Source of the DNA: an uncultured Paracoccaceae bacterium
Lineage (GTDB): Bacteria > Pseudomonadota > Alphaproteobacteria > Rhodobacterales > Rhodobacteraceae
NCBI GenBank assembly: GCA_947496535.1
Contig: CANMDE010000002.1
Coordinates: forward strand, 744,001 to 808,000
Reading direction: 5' to 3'
Length of the DNA stretch: 64,000 nt
Shown one piece after another: positions 35,879 through 44,524 of this stretch. Within the stretch, counting starts at the first letter, position 1. The number at the start of each line of letters is the position of its first letter. The notes under the pieces were generated by a model. That model did not search any database. It worked only from the letters and a program-made list of their open reading frames with translations, and had not been told where the DNA came from. Position numbers and translations under genes: made by a program.

Positions 35879-36492
35879 CCAGCTGCGACCTGTGATCCGA
35901 TCCACTGCACGGCCTCTGGAAGTGTCGCATCCATGATCTGCTGAAAGGCCATTGCGATTGGTGCCGCCTCATCGCTGGTTGGCGCCGCCACACCCTGAAA
36001 AATGCGGGAACCGACGATGCGCTGGTCGCTGTCACGGAGCACGGTCAGATCCAGCGTGACTCCAGCCTCGAAATCATCCTCGCCCCGGACATCCACCCCA
36101 AACCGGTCAATCCGCGTGATCAACACCATATCCGGTACTGGACCTGCCCCGGATGGGCCAACGAACCCGACCTGTCCCGATCCGGCAAGAGACCGGATCA
36201 GAAGCGATTGCACCAGCAATGGCACGTCGTCGGACCATCGCGCATCCGGCATGTAGGCTATCGACTGTGCATTGGGTCGGATCAATATGCTGTCCGTGTC
36301 GATGGCCGCCGGTGCCGTCGGCTCCAGCACCAATAGCGTGCGCGAGGTTCGTCTGATTTGGGCGTCAAAGGAAACAGGGTTCAGGTCATAGACGTCCTGC
36401 GGTGTCGCCGCCTCGTTCAGGCTGGTCAGGGCGGTGCAGCCCGGCAGACCAACCATACCGGTCATCATCATACGTCTCGTCAGCTTGGTCAT
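35875..36492 (-). CDS. ABC-type transport auxiliary lipoprotein (PqiC/ABC_trans_aux family)
   Basis: A 205-residue outer-membrane-directed lipoprotein. A basic start (M-T-K-L-T-R-R) and lipobox V-G-L-P-G-C place the lipidated Cys near residue 19. The body matches the ABC_trans_aux/PqiC pattern (Y-D-L near 41-43, then L-V-L-E-P, and a late Q-I-M-D-A helix). GGAGG precedes ATG 36492. It is the last gene of a four-gene MCE operon (permease, ATPase, MCE protein, lipoprotein) and would bridge lipid flow to the outer membrane. Confidence 0.88.
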   Translation of the reverse strand: MTKLTRRMMMTGMVGLPGCTALTSLNEAATPQDVYDLNPVSFDAQIRRTSRTLLVLEPTAPAAIDTDSILIRPNAQSIAYMPDARWSDDVPLLVQSLLIRSLAGSGQVGFVGPSGAGPVPDMVLITRIDRFGVDVRGEDDFEAGVTLDLTVLRDSDQRIVGSRIFQGVAAPTSDEAAPIAMAFQQIMDATLPEAVQWIGSQVAAG

Positions 36493-36496
36493 TGTC

Positions 36497-37696
36497 CTAC
36501 CTCCGATATTCAGGAACCCGGTCATCCAGCAGAAAACGGGCCGGATCGCTGCTGATCTGGCTCACCAGATTGCTGAGGGCACGCACCAGCGAGCGGGCCT
36601 CGCTACCCAACTGCCCGAAATCCCGCAGGCCGGGGGTCGCTGCTGTTACGCCGCTTTGGATTTGGTCTACTACATTGCGGATGTCACTCATGACGGCAGC
36701 CCCATCCGTCGCGACTGATGTCATTGCGGCGCTGAACGCCGTTGTTGCTTCCCTCAAGTCGGCAAGGACGGGGCCGAGATCCGTTGCCATGATCGTGTCG
36801 GCCTGACGAAACGCCTGATCCGCGCTTGCAAGGGCGGTGTCTGTATTCGTGAGCGTGGTTGTCAACTTGTCCGACAGCGGTGGCAGGTCGTTGGTGGCAA
36901 GTCGATCTATCGCTTCGAAGGCCGAATTTGCATTCTCAATCGCGGGCCGCATCGCGGCAATCGTGGTGTCGGCTTCTTCGGCGGTCTCGGTGATGCCTGC
37001 CAGCGCTTCATCAGCCCTTGTCAGGGTGGATTGTGCAGAGGCGCTCAGGCTTTCCAACTGGTCGGTAAATGTCGTGATCTGCTCGGTGGCTTCACTGACC
37101 GTATTCGAAATTTCGGAAAAATCGCTGAGGGCGGTGTCGAGTTCCGCCGTCGCAGCCTCGACGTTTTGCAGGATGTGCTGCACGCGCTCCTGATTTTCCG
37201 GGCCCGTGATCGCTTGCAACTGTTCCATAAGATCGGCGGCATCGTTCAGAATATCAGGTGCGCCGCTGACCAGCGCCTGAAATGACGAACGCTGGGATGA
37301 GATAAGCGGTGGTGTGTTTTCTGTCCCGACCAAAAGTGCCGCATCCGGCGATCCGCCCGTCAGCGCAATATAGGCCACGCCTGTCAGGCCCAGCGACTCC
37401 AACTGTGCAATGGTATCAACGCGCACCGGTGTCTCTGCGTCAATCTCGATCCCGACATAAACAAAACTGGGATTGTCTTCCCAGATGCGGATGGACGTGA
37501 CGCGCCCGACGCTTACCCCATTAAAAAGTACATCGGCCGACTGATCGAGACCGGCGACATCTTCGAATAACACGCCGTACTGCGAGTATTGCCGGTCAAT
37601 CTGAACGCTGGCCAACCAGATGAAAAAGACTAGGCCACCAAGAATGCCACCAAGAGTGAAAAGACCGATAATGATGAAATGCGCGCGGGTTTCCAT
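36497..37696 (-). CDS. MCE/MlaD-family lipid-binding protein
   Basis: A 399-residue periplasmic protein anchored by one N-terminal helix (F-I-I-I-G-L-F-T-L-G-G-I-L-G-G). An MCE domain follows at about residues 40-118 (V-L-F-E-D-V-A-G-L-D-Q-S-A-D-V-L-F-N-G-V-S-V-G). Then comes a long helical coiled region rich in A, T, E and D (about 150-380), as in larger MCE proteins that form channels. It starts at the ATPase stop as TGATG. Substrate is probably phospholipid or another hydrophobic compound. The long helical tail distinguishes it from the short E. coli MlaD. Confidence 0.9.
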   Translation of the reverse strand: METRAHFIIIGLFTLGGILGGLVFFIWLASVQIDRQYSQYGVLFEDVAGLDQSADVLFNGVSVGRVTSIRIWEDNPSFVYVGIEIDAETPVRVDTIAQLESLGLTGVAYIALTGGSPDAALLVGTENTPPLISSQRSSFQALVSGAPDILNDAADLMEQLQAITGPENQERVQHILQNVEAATAELDTALSDFSEISNTVSEATEQITTFTDQLESLSASAQSTLTRADEALAGITETAEEADTTIAAMRPAIENANSAFEAIDRLATNDLPPLSDKLTTTLTNTDTALASADQAFRQADTIMATDLGPVLADLREATTAFSAAMTSVATDGAAVMSDIRNVVDQIQSGVTAATPGLRDFGQLGSEARSLVRALSNLVSQISSDPARFLLDDRVPEYRR

Positions 37697-38469
37697 CAGA
37701 CGGCATCCTTCTGCGCGAGGGCGGCCCTCGCACGGGGACCATTGAAATAGGCCTGTACCCATGGGTGATCGACGTTTTGCATATCGGCCATTGTACCAGT
37801 GACAAGCACCCGCTTTTCGGCCAATACAGCAATCCGATCACAAATGGCATGCAATGTATCAAGATCATGGGTGACCAAAAACACCGTTAAGCCAAGCGCC
37901 GCCCGCAATTGCGCAATCAATGCGTCAAACGCCGCCGCCCCAATCGGATCAAGACCGGCCGTGGGTTCATCGAGAAACACAATTTCAGGGTCGAGCGCGA
38001 TGGCTCGTGCAAAGCCCGCCCGCTTACGCATTCCGCCCGACAATTCGGATGGCATTTTGCTGAATGCGTTCTCTGGCAGGCCAACCATACGTAGCTTGAT
38101 GGCGGACAATGCCGCGCGTGTGTCGGGTGCGATATCCAGTAATTCACGCATGGGGGCTTCGATATTTTGTTGCACACTCAGTGATGAAAACAACGCACCA
38201 TCCTGAAACATCACACCCCAGCGCCGCCGCAGTTGGACATGTTCCTCGTCGGAGGTGTCCCCTATGCTTTGACCAAAGACCCTGATCTGCCCGGCTTGCG
38301 GATTTAAAAGTCCGACGATTGCGCGCAACAGAACCGATTTCCCGGTGCCGGAGCCGCCAACGACGCCGATGATTTCCCCCTGACGCACGTCAATATCCAG
38401 CCCATCATGGACCGTTTGCGTCCCAAAGCGGGTCACCAGACCGCGCACGCTGATGATGGGGTCATCCAT
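37696..38469 (-). CDS. MlaF-like ABC transporter ATP-binding protein
   Basis: A 257-residue ATPase: Walker A G-G-S-G-T-G-K-S near residues 34-41, signature L-S-G-G-M-R-K-R-A-G-F-A-R-A, which is typical of Mla/Ttg2A ATPases (M-R-K-R rather than Q-R-Q-R), and Walker B I-V-F-L-D-E-P-T-A-G-L-D-P. ATG 38469 follows the permease stop directly; a GTG at 38475 would overlap it. It energises the MlaE-like permease. It is the second gene of the operon. Confidence 0.92.
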   Translation of the reverse strand: MDDPIISVRGLVTRFGTQTVHDGLDIDVRQGEIIGVVGGSGTGKSVLLRAIVGLLNPQAGQIRVFGQSIGDTSDEEHVQLRRRWGVMFQDGALFSSLSVQQNIEAPMRELLDIAPDTRAALSAIKLRMVGLPENAFSKMPSELSGGMRKRAGFARAIALDPEIVFLDEPTAGLDPIGAAAFDALIAQLRAALGLTVFLVTHDLDTLHAICDRIAVLAEKRVLVTGTMADMQNVDHPWVQAYFNGPRARAALAQKDAV

Positions 38470-38471
38470 AA

Positions 38472-39578
38472 TCACACACCCACAATCGCGAAAAAGATCG
38501 AAAAGACGGCATCCGATGCGATGACCAGAAATATGGAAAGGACAACCGACGTTGATGTCAGGCGACCCAGCGACTCTGCATTTCCTTCGACCTGCATACC
38601 TTCAAAGCAACCGACGATCCCGATAATCAGTGCGAAGAATGGCGCTTTGATTAACCCGACGCCAAATTGCCATGCATCGGTGTTGCTGGCCAAGCGGGTC
38701 TGAAAGACCGAAGGACTGACGCCAAGCTCTATCCAGGACATCAGCGCCCCGCCAACCAGACCGGCGACATTTGCAATGATGCCCAACACTGGCAACATCA
38801 AAACAAGTGCTAGAACACGTGGCACCACCAGCACAGCGACCGGATCAAGACCAAGCGTCCGCATCGCGTCCACCTCTTCGCGCATTTTCATCGACCCAAT
38901 GGCCGCGGTAAAGGCGGAACCGGACCGGCCCGCGACGATAATGGCGGTCAGCAGAATGCCCAGCTCTCGCAGCATTGAGATAGCAATAAGGTCGACCACG
39001 AATATCTCGGCCCCGAAAGGCTGCAATTGGGTGGCACCCTGAAACGCCAGTACAACACCGATAAGAAACGCCATCAGCGACACGATGGGCACCGCGTTCA
39101 AGCCGACCTGCTGCATGTGATGAAACATCGAAGTCCACCGAATTTGACCCGGATGGATTATCAACCGCGCGATGGTCGCCACCACTTGGCCTGTAAAGCC
39201 GACGATGGCGATCCCTTTAAGCGACGCGCCAATAGTATAGCGACCTAAATGATCCAAACGATCCAACACGGTAAGTTGGACCGGAACCGGGTCCTTATTG
39301 GTGGACATGTTTTTGCGGAGAATGGCAAGAAGGTTCCGCTGTTCTTGCGACGCGGCTGTGATCTCGACCTTCCGGTTTACTGCGATCAGGCTTTGTTCCA
39401 GCCGTATGATGGCCCAGGCACCGGCCGTATCGAGCCGGCCGACATGGGTCAGATCAATGGCATGGACCGGCTTTTGGGGGAGGTCGGCAGAAACGACGCC
39501 TTCGATCATGTTGATCAGAAAGTCCCCGCGCAAAACAGCGGTGTCACCTACAACAGTGATATGCGGATCGGTTTTCAT
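38472..39578 (-). CDS. MlaE-like lipid ABC permease with N-terminal STAS domain
   Basis: A 368-residue fusion. Residues 1-95 form a STAS domain (I-D-L-T-H-V-G-R-L-D-T-A-G-A-W), the role of separate MlaB in E. coli. The rest is the MlaE-type permease with G-R-S-G-S-A-F-T-A-A-I-G-S-M-K-M-R-E-E-V-D-A-M near residues 225-247, the family signature, and five to six membrane helices. It is the first gene of the operon. A weak FNR-like sequence at 39701-39714 lies 122 bases upstream and is not counted as a site. Confidence 0.93.
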   Translation of the reverse strand: MKTDPHITVVGDTAVLRGDFLINMIEGVVSADLPQKPVHAIDLTHVGRLDTAGAWAIIRLEQSLIAVNRKVEITAASQEQRNLLAILRKNMSTNKDPVPVQLTVLDRLDHLGRYTIGASLKGIAIVGFTGQVVATIARLIIHPGQIRWTSMFHHMQQVGLNAVPIVSLMAFLIGVVLAFQGATQLQPFGAEIFVVDLIAISMLRELGILLTAIIVAGRSGSAFTAAIGSMKMREEVDAMRTLGLDPVAVLVVPRVLALVLMLPVLGIIANVAGLVGGALMSWIELGVSPSVFQTRLASNTDAWQFGVGLIKAPFFALIIGIVGCFEGMQVEGNAESLGRLTSTSVVLSIFLVIASDAVFSIFFAIVGV

Positions 39579-39782
39579 TTATGGTCAAGATCCCGATGGG
39601 ACGCAAAATACGAAGGTGTGATAGCCCAGCACTGATCAGTCGTTTTCTATTCGTTGCAACGATTTCTGTCCCCTCACTAACCGTTCGGCGGAGCAAGAAA
39701 TTGATCCGTGTCAGTTAATTATGCCGCATTGGGCCACAGGAAGGCTTGTCACAGCGCGTAGTCTCCGCACTGAACGCTGCAC

Positions 39783-40571
39783 CTACTTCTTGCCGGAGTC
39801 GTTCATTGCCGTGAGCTTCTCTTCAATGGCTCTCAGCTTGACCATCACGTCATCCCGGTAGGCATCCGTCGCCGCACTGTCCTCTGCGACGTGGGCGTCC
39901 TGCATTGAGTTCACAATCAAACCGACCAGTAGGTTAACGACCGCGAATGTCGTGACCATGATGAACGGCACAAAGAATACCCAGGCATGTGGGTAAACTT
40001 CCATCACTGGCCGAACGATACCCATCGACCAGCTTTCCAGAGTCATGATCTGGAAAAGCGTGTAGGCGGACAGGCCCAGCGACCCGAACCATTCAGGAAA
40101 GCTTGCCCCGAACAGTTTTGTTGCGATCACCGCCCCGATGTAAAACACTAGGCCCATCAGTAAGAATACAGAGCCCATGCCTGGTAGCGCGTTTACGAAA
40201 CCTTCCACCACACGGCGGAGCGATGGCACAACAGAAACTACCCGCAAAACGCGCAAGATCCTGAGTGCGCGCAGAACGGAAAGCCCGTTGTTTCCGGGTA
40301 TGAACGAAATTCCAACAATCACGAAATCGAAGATATTCCACCCGTTGCGGAAAAATCGTGGACCATGGGCAAATAGCTTTGCGCCCAATTCTACGACAAA
40401 GACTGCCAGACACAGCGTATCTAGCATCAAAATCAAGGGACCGAACTGCGCCATTATACGTGTTGAGGTCTCCAATCCCAATATCACCGCATTAAATATA
40501 ATGACGGCCAGAATCGCGTTGCGAACCCAAGCGGTCTCAAGCAGTGATGCAGTTTTGTGGCGAAGCGTCAT
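39783..40571 (-). CDS. Bacterial voltage-gated sodium channel (BacNav/NaChBac family)
   Basis: A 262-residue one-domain six-helix channel. S4 carries four arginines at three-residue spacing (R101, R104, R107, R110 in R-A-L-R-I-L-R-V-L-R). The pore helix and filter read T-L-E-S-W-S at 177-182, the sodium-selective filter of NaChBac-type channels. S6 follows (V-V-N-L-L-V-G-L-I-V-N-S-M-Q), and a C-terminal helix (M-V-K-L-R-A-I-E-E-K-L) may form the tetramer coiled coil. Found in marine alphaproteobacteria. It is transcribed alone between the Mla operon and a divergent membrane-protein gene. Confidence 0.93.
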   Translation of the reverse strand: MTLRHKTASLLETAWVRNAILAVIIFNAVILGLETSTRIMAQFGPLILMLDTLCLAVFVVELGAKLFAHGPRFFRNGWNIFDFVIVGISFIPGNNGLSVLRALRILRVLRVVSVVPSLRRVVEGFVNALPGMGSVFLLMGLVFYIGAVIATKLFGASFPEWFGSLGLSAYTLFQIMTLESWSMGIVRPVMEVYPHAWVFFVPFIMVTTFAVVNLLVGLIVNSMQDAHVAEDSAATDAYRDDVMVKLRAIEEKLTAMNDSGKK

Positions 40572-40711
40572 TCGGGAAACTCGTTTGTGATCATCACGCA
40601 GATATGTGGTGCTAGCGCGAAGACGGCAAGCGCTGTAACTAACAGAAAAGGGACCCTGTATCAGAAGGGTAACGCCGACCCCGAACGACCATTTGGAGCG
40701 AAGACAAGAGA

Positions 40712-41368
40712 ATGACGCTACGCCCTGTCCTTACGTACCGATGGATCGTGTTTTTATTGGCGGCGGGTTATTGTCTGCGCACCTTGATCTATAGCGATTT
40801 TAGCAGTCTGGGCGGCCCGTTCCGATTTTTAACCATCTGGGCGCTCTTTGCATCTTTCTTCTCGGCCAGCCGCATGGTGGCGCTGATGGAAAAGCGCAGC
40901 CATCGCCGGTGGGACGGCTTTGTGTGCATGACCGCCGTCATCAACGTCATGGTGGTTTTTCTTTTCTGGCGCTTATATTTTGCAGACCCGATGTCGGTTA
41001 CTGCCAATGGATCGTTGAATGCATGGCATCTGGAGCTGTATCTGCATCTGGTCGGGCCGATGCTTCAGGTTTTTGACACCGTTTTCATACATTGCAGCTA
41101 CACGCGGCTCCGCGCGGCATCGCTTTGGCTGATTGGGACGATCGGGACCTATGTCGTCTGGATCGAGTTTTTGGTGCGTCCCGTTAATGACGTCCCACGA
41201 GGAACCGTGACTGCGGGTCTCCCCTATCCATTTTTGAACGATCTGGAGTGGTCAAATCGGGTGATATTCTACGGGGTTCAATTCACAACCGCGTTGGTGA
41301 TCCTGTTCGCGCTGGCGTTTGTTGCCCGATTGGTCAGGCGCCGGGCTCTTGTGCAAGTAGCGCCCTGA
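40712..41368 (+). CDS. Integral membrane protein, FAR-17a/AIG1-like pattern
   Basis: A 218-residue protein with about six hydrophobic segments. H-L-E-L-Y-L-H-L-V-G-P near residues 108-118 and a later W-I-E-F-L-V-R-P-V-N-D recall the FAR-17a/AIG1 membrane hydrolase-like family (conserved H and N on membrane helices), but the match is by eye only. The start at 40712 is preceded by a purine-rich AAGACAAGAG site. It is divergent from the sodium channel and overlaps the convergent SDR gene by 35 bases. No function is claimed. Confidence 0.6.
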   Translation: MTLRPVLTYRWIVFLLAAGYCLRTLIYSDFSSLGGPFRFLTIWALFASFFSASRMVALMEKRSHRRWDGFVCMTAVINVMVVFLFWRLYFADPMSVTANGSLNAWHLELYLHLVGPMLQVFDTVFIHCSYTRLRAASLWLIGTIGTYVVWIEFLVRPVNDVPRGTVTAGLPYPFLNDLEWSNRVIFYGVQFTTALVILFALAFVARLVRRRALVQVAP

Positions 41369-42191
41369 GACCACTGCGATAGTCCGGGAACAACAATTTC
41401 ACGCCAAGCTCCGTTTTGATGAGGTCATTTTTAACTTTCTTGCTTTCAGCATAAAAGCTGCGGGCCATATCCGACATTTCAGCCGTTTCGATAGATTCCG
41501 CCGCGGGTATCTGTAGGCCCAACAGCTCGGCTGCATAGGCGATGACATCTTGTGGTGGGGCGGGGTCATCATCACAGAGGTTGTAGATGGCGCCCGGACG
41601 GGGCCGTGTAATGGATGCGACAACAATCTGGGCGATGTCGGCCACATGAATGCGGCTAAAAACTTGGTTTGGCTTGATGATTCGGCGTGCCGTGCCGTTG
41701 CGGACCTTGGAAAACGGCCCCCGGCCCGGCCCGTATATTCCGGCCAGCCGAAAGATATGGAGCGGCAGGTCCGGTATCGCAGCCCAAGCGGCCTCGGCCT
41801 CGACACGGGCCCGGCCCCGTTTTGTGCTGGGCGAAAGTGCGGTTGTTTCATCGACCCATCCGCCTTGATGGTCGCCATATACGCCCGTGGTGGACAGATA
41901 TCCGACCCATTCGAACTGCGCGGCCCTTTTTGCAATCTCACCATGCAATTCCCTCAGAACCGGATCGCCGTCCGCATTGGGAGCAGCAGAAACCAACAAA
42001 TGCGTTGCCTTGTTCAATGCGGGGATCATGTCAGCGCCAGGCCAGATGCGGGGTTCAATCCCTTCGCCCATCAATTGCGCCGCTTTTTCTTCAGAGCGGG
42101 TCGTCCCGATAATGCGCCAATCCTTTGGCAAAAGGCGTGAAACCGCACGGGCACTGAAACCGTGCCCGAAAGAAAGAAGAGTCTTATCCAT
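41334..42191 (-). CDS. SDR-family NAD-dependent epimerase/dehydratase-like protein
   Basis: A 285-residue extended-SDR protein of the YeeZ type. The N-terminal nucleotide motif is altered to F-G-H-G-F-S-A-R-A. S-T-T-G-V-Y-G-D near residues 99-106 gives the catalytic-type Tyr, but the usual lysine four residues after the Tyr is not seen. R-L-A-G-I-Y-G-P-G-R near 148-157, H-V-A-D-I-A near 182-187, and Y-N-L-C-D-D-D near 204-210 are typical. It may bind NAD(P) without standard SDR catalysis. Its 3' end is antisense to the previous gene by 35 bases. Confidence 0.82.
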   Translation of the reverse strand: MDKTLLSFGHGFSARAVSRLLPKDWRIIGTTRSEEKAAQLMGEGIEPRIWPGADMIPALNKATHLLVSAAPNADGDPVLRELHGEIAKRAAQFEWVGYLSTTGVYGDHQGGWVDETTALSPSTKRGRARVEAEAAWAAIPDLPLHIFRLAGIYGPGRGPFSKVRNGTARRIIKPNQVFSRIHVADIAQIVVASITRPRPGAIYNLCDDDPAPPQDVIAYAAELLGLQIPAAESIETAEMSDMARSFYAESKKVKNDLIKTELGVKLLFPDYRSGLRALLAQEPGA

Positions 42192-42424
42192 ATGAACGTG
42201 GTGGGGCAGTTTTGCTTGCTGTGCAAGGATAGACGCAAAACGATGGCAATATCGAAATCAAACGCAGGCGGCTAAAAATCGCCAGTGTTGCACGGACGAT
42301 ACTTGCACGTTATTATTGCTGGATATTATTTCAATTATCTTGTGGATAAGTCGAAAATATTCAAACTTGATGCCGAAAAACAAAAAATAAACGGGCAGGC
42401 GGTATCCGAAAAAGGATTGTGACA

Positions 42425-43030
42425 GTGACTCTATTACGTTCGTTGATGGCAGCTGTTTTGCTGCTCCCACTTCTTGTCTCTTCGGCCTTCGCGCAAGGAT
42501 ACTTGGTCCGCAGTGGCGATGTTCTCCGCCTTGAGGTGCTTGAAGACAGCAGCTTGAACCGCGAATTGATTGTGCTGCCGGATGGTAGCGTTTCAGTGCC
42601 ATTTGTCGGCGCGGTCCGCGCGCGCGGCCAAACAGTTACGCAGATTCAGCAGACAATCGCGTCAGGTTTGGCGCCAAGCTTTGCTGAGCGGCCCACCGTA
42701 TTTCTTGAGGTAAGCAGCCTTTTTGAAGCGCCTGAATTTGAAGAGCCAGACCCAATAACAATGGGTGTTTATGTAATTGGTGAAGTTCCTGAGCCCGGCA
42801 AGCGCGAGATCGAGCCCGGTACAACGGTTCTTCAGTTTCTGGCTGAAATGGGTGGTTTTACCGATTTTGCCGCAACGAAGCGGATTCAGCTTCGCACGTC
42901 TCGCTCTGGGACCGAGCAGGTCTACAGCATGAACTACCATGATGTTGAGCGCGGTGTCGTTGGCGGACTGACCACTGTTCTTGTTGAAGGTGATGTGATC
43001 GTCGTTCCTCAGCGGCGTCTGTTTGAATAA
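42425..43030 (+). CDS. Polysaccharide export (Wza-like) SLBB protein
   Basis: About 201 residues with signal peptide (hydrophobic stretch ending S-S-A-F-A). The Poly_export domain follows (Y-L-V-R-S-G-D-V-L-R-L-E-V, S-V-P-F-V-G-A-V-R-A-R-G), then an SLBB domain (V-Y-V-I-G-E-V-P-E-P-G). It lacks a lipobox and the C-terminal helix of full Wza. GTG 42425 is chosen because AAGGA is eight bases before it; GTG 42419 is too close to that site. A 10-base gap leads to the beta-rich protein gene, and the two probably export an exopolysaccharide. Confidence 0.88.
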   Translation: MTLLRSLMAAVLLLPLLVSSAFAQGYLVRSGDVLRLEVLEDSSLNRELIVLPDGSVSVPFVGAVRARGQTVTQIQQTIASGLAPSFAERPTVFLEVSSLFEAPEFEEPDPITMGVYVIGEVPEPGKREIEPGTTVLQFLAEMGGFTDFAATKRIQLRTSRSGTEQVYSMNYHDVERGVVGGLTTVLVEGDVIVVPQRRLFE

Positions 43031-43040
43031 AGGTAGGTAA

Positions 43041-44432
43041 ATGGCAGGCAAAAAACTGCGACTTGGCGCCGCCGGTACTCTGGGGGCGCTATGCGTCTAC
43101 GCAGCACCGGCCTTCGCCCAGGATGGGGGCGTGCAGACAACATTTGGCATTTCCCAAAGTCTTGACTACGGGCGCAATGTTACGTTGGATGTGCCTTCGG
43201 CGGGCGATTACGCTGCGGCCGTGACAGGCCTGTCATTTGCAACCTCCAGCGAAACCCGCATCCAATCATTGAGTTTTGGCGCATCGGCTGACTTGCAGGT
43301 CGCCAGAACAGATGGCGAGACTGAAAGCGACTTTACCTCGCCCTTGCTGAGCCTTTCGTATGGGCGGCAGGCAGCCACATCCACGTTTGATGTGTCTGCC
43401 ACCTACCAGCAGAGAGAAGTCGATGATGTTGTATCGCTTTCTGATTTCATTGACGATGACGGTGTTCTGGACCCTGACTTCGATGATCTCACAAGCACGG
43501 GGACCGGGCGCCAAACTAATTATGGTGCCGATGCCGCGATTGTTCTTGGGATTGACCGGCCCCTTGGGTTTGAATTTGGCTTGGGGGTCAGCGGTGTCGA
43601 TTATGAAGACACTACCGACGAAGACCTGACCGATCAGGAAACCAGAAGCGCCCGCGCATCCGCCCGCTTTGATCTGACCGAGACATTTTCGACCAATGTG
43701 AGCCTGTCATATTCCGAGTTTGAGGATGATGATGTGGACGAAACCGAGCGGGTCACGCAGAACATCAGCACCGGCGTCGTCTATGAAGTAAGCCCGCGTG
43801 CAACAGTGGCGGCGTCAGTCGGGCAAACAGAGATCGAAACAACCGATATCGGCGGTACGACAGAAGTCGATGGAGTAACCGGAGCCGCATCGCTCAGCTA
43901 CAGCATGCCGAACGGGGCCATTACGGCATCATATGCAGCTGATCTGGATATCGACGGCACACGCCGCCAAAGCGTCCGTCTGGGCCGTAGTATGGATCTG
44001 CCAGTTGGGGCCTTGTCCTACAGTATCGGTGCGAGCCAAGCAGAGGGCGGAGACGCCGACCTGATCGGTAGCGTTGATTGGACGCAGGACTTGCCCACCG
44101 GGCAGATTCGCGCCCAGGTGGACCGGCTTATCGGTGTGGACGATGAAGACGAGACTTTCGTCGAAACTGTCGCGAACGTCACCTACGCCTATCAGATCAA
44201 CCGTGTGTCAGGGCTGAGCCTTGGTCTGGCATATGCGTTGGAAGAAGAGACCACCGACAGTGCCCGTGTTGAGCAAACAGATTTATCGGCGTCCTATAGT
44301 CGCGCGTTGACAGAAGATTGGGATTTCACCACCGGTGTTGGCTACCGTGTGCGGGACGAGGATGGGGTTGGCACCGCTAAATCTCCGACGATTTCTCTCT
44401 CCATAGGCCGTGAGTTCACTGCGATCCGCTAG
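43041..44432 (+). CDS. Putative outer-membrane beta-barrel protein
   Basis: A 463-residue protein with signal peptide (A-P-A-F-A-Q near residue 27) and many alternating strands with acidic turns (D-E-D, E-D-D-D-V-D-E, T-D-E-D), ending with an aromatic/hydrophobic strand (F-T-A-I-R). The pattern fits an outer-membrane barrel of about 16-18 strands, as in exopolysaccharide outer-membrane channels (BcsC/AlgE-like role) or outer membrane beta-barrel families beside Wza-like genes. No sequence family is recognised with certainty. It is co-oriented with the export protein and followed by a terminator. Confidence 0.7.
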   Translation: MAGKKLRLGAAGTLGALCVYAAPAFAQDGGVQTTFGISQSLDYGRNVTLDVPSAGDYAAAVTGLSFATSSETRIQSLSFGASADLQVARTDGETESDFTSPLLSLSYGRQAATSTFDVSATYQQREVDDVVSLSDFIDDDGVLDPDFDDLTSTGTGRQTNYGADAAIVLGIDRPLGFEFGLGVSGVDYEDTTDEDLTDQETRSARASARFDLTETFSTNVSLSYSEFEDDDVDETERVTQNISTGVVYEVSPRATVAASVGQTEIETTDIGGTTEVDGVTGAASLSYSMPNGAITASYAADLDIDGTRRQSVRLGRSMDLPVGALSYSIGASQAEGGDADLIGSVDWTQDLPTGQIRAQVDRLIGVDDEDETFVETVANVTYAYQINRVSGLSLGLAYALEEETTDSARVEQTDLSASYSRALTEDWDFTTGVGYRVRDEDGVGTAKSPTISLSIGREFTAIR

Positions 44433-44460
44433 CGAAATTTACTACGGTCTTTAATGAAAA

Positions 44461-44500
44461 TCGCGGCCCACCATCAGATTGGCCGCGACTTGGTTTTTCT
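44461..44500. terminator. Bidirectional intrinsic terminator
   Basis: TCGCGGCC (44461-44468) pairs with GGCCGCGA (44481-44488) around a 12-base loop. A T-rich tract follows on the plus strand (GGTTTTTCT), and AAAA precedes it, which becomes TTTT on the minus strand. It lies between two convergent genes and can stop both. Confidence 0.8.
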
Positions 44501-44524
44501 GTTGGCTAAAGACAACCGCAGCAA

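Noticed and set aside
39701..39714. FNR-like sequence TTGAT-CCGT-GTCAG upstream of the Mla permease operon
   Set aside because: Two mismatches in the second half-site and 122 bases from the start, unlike the spacing of the other sites. It may be chance.
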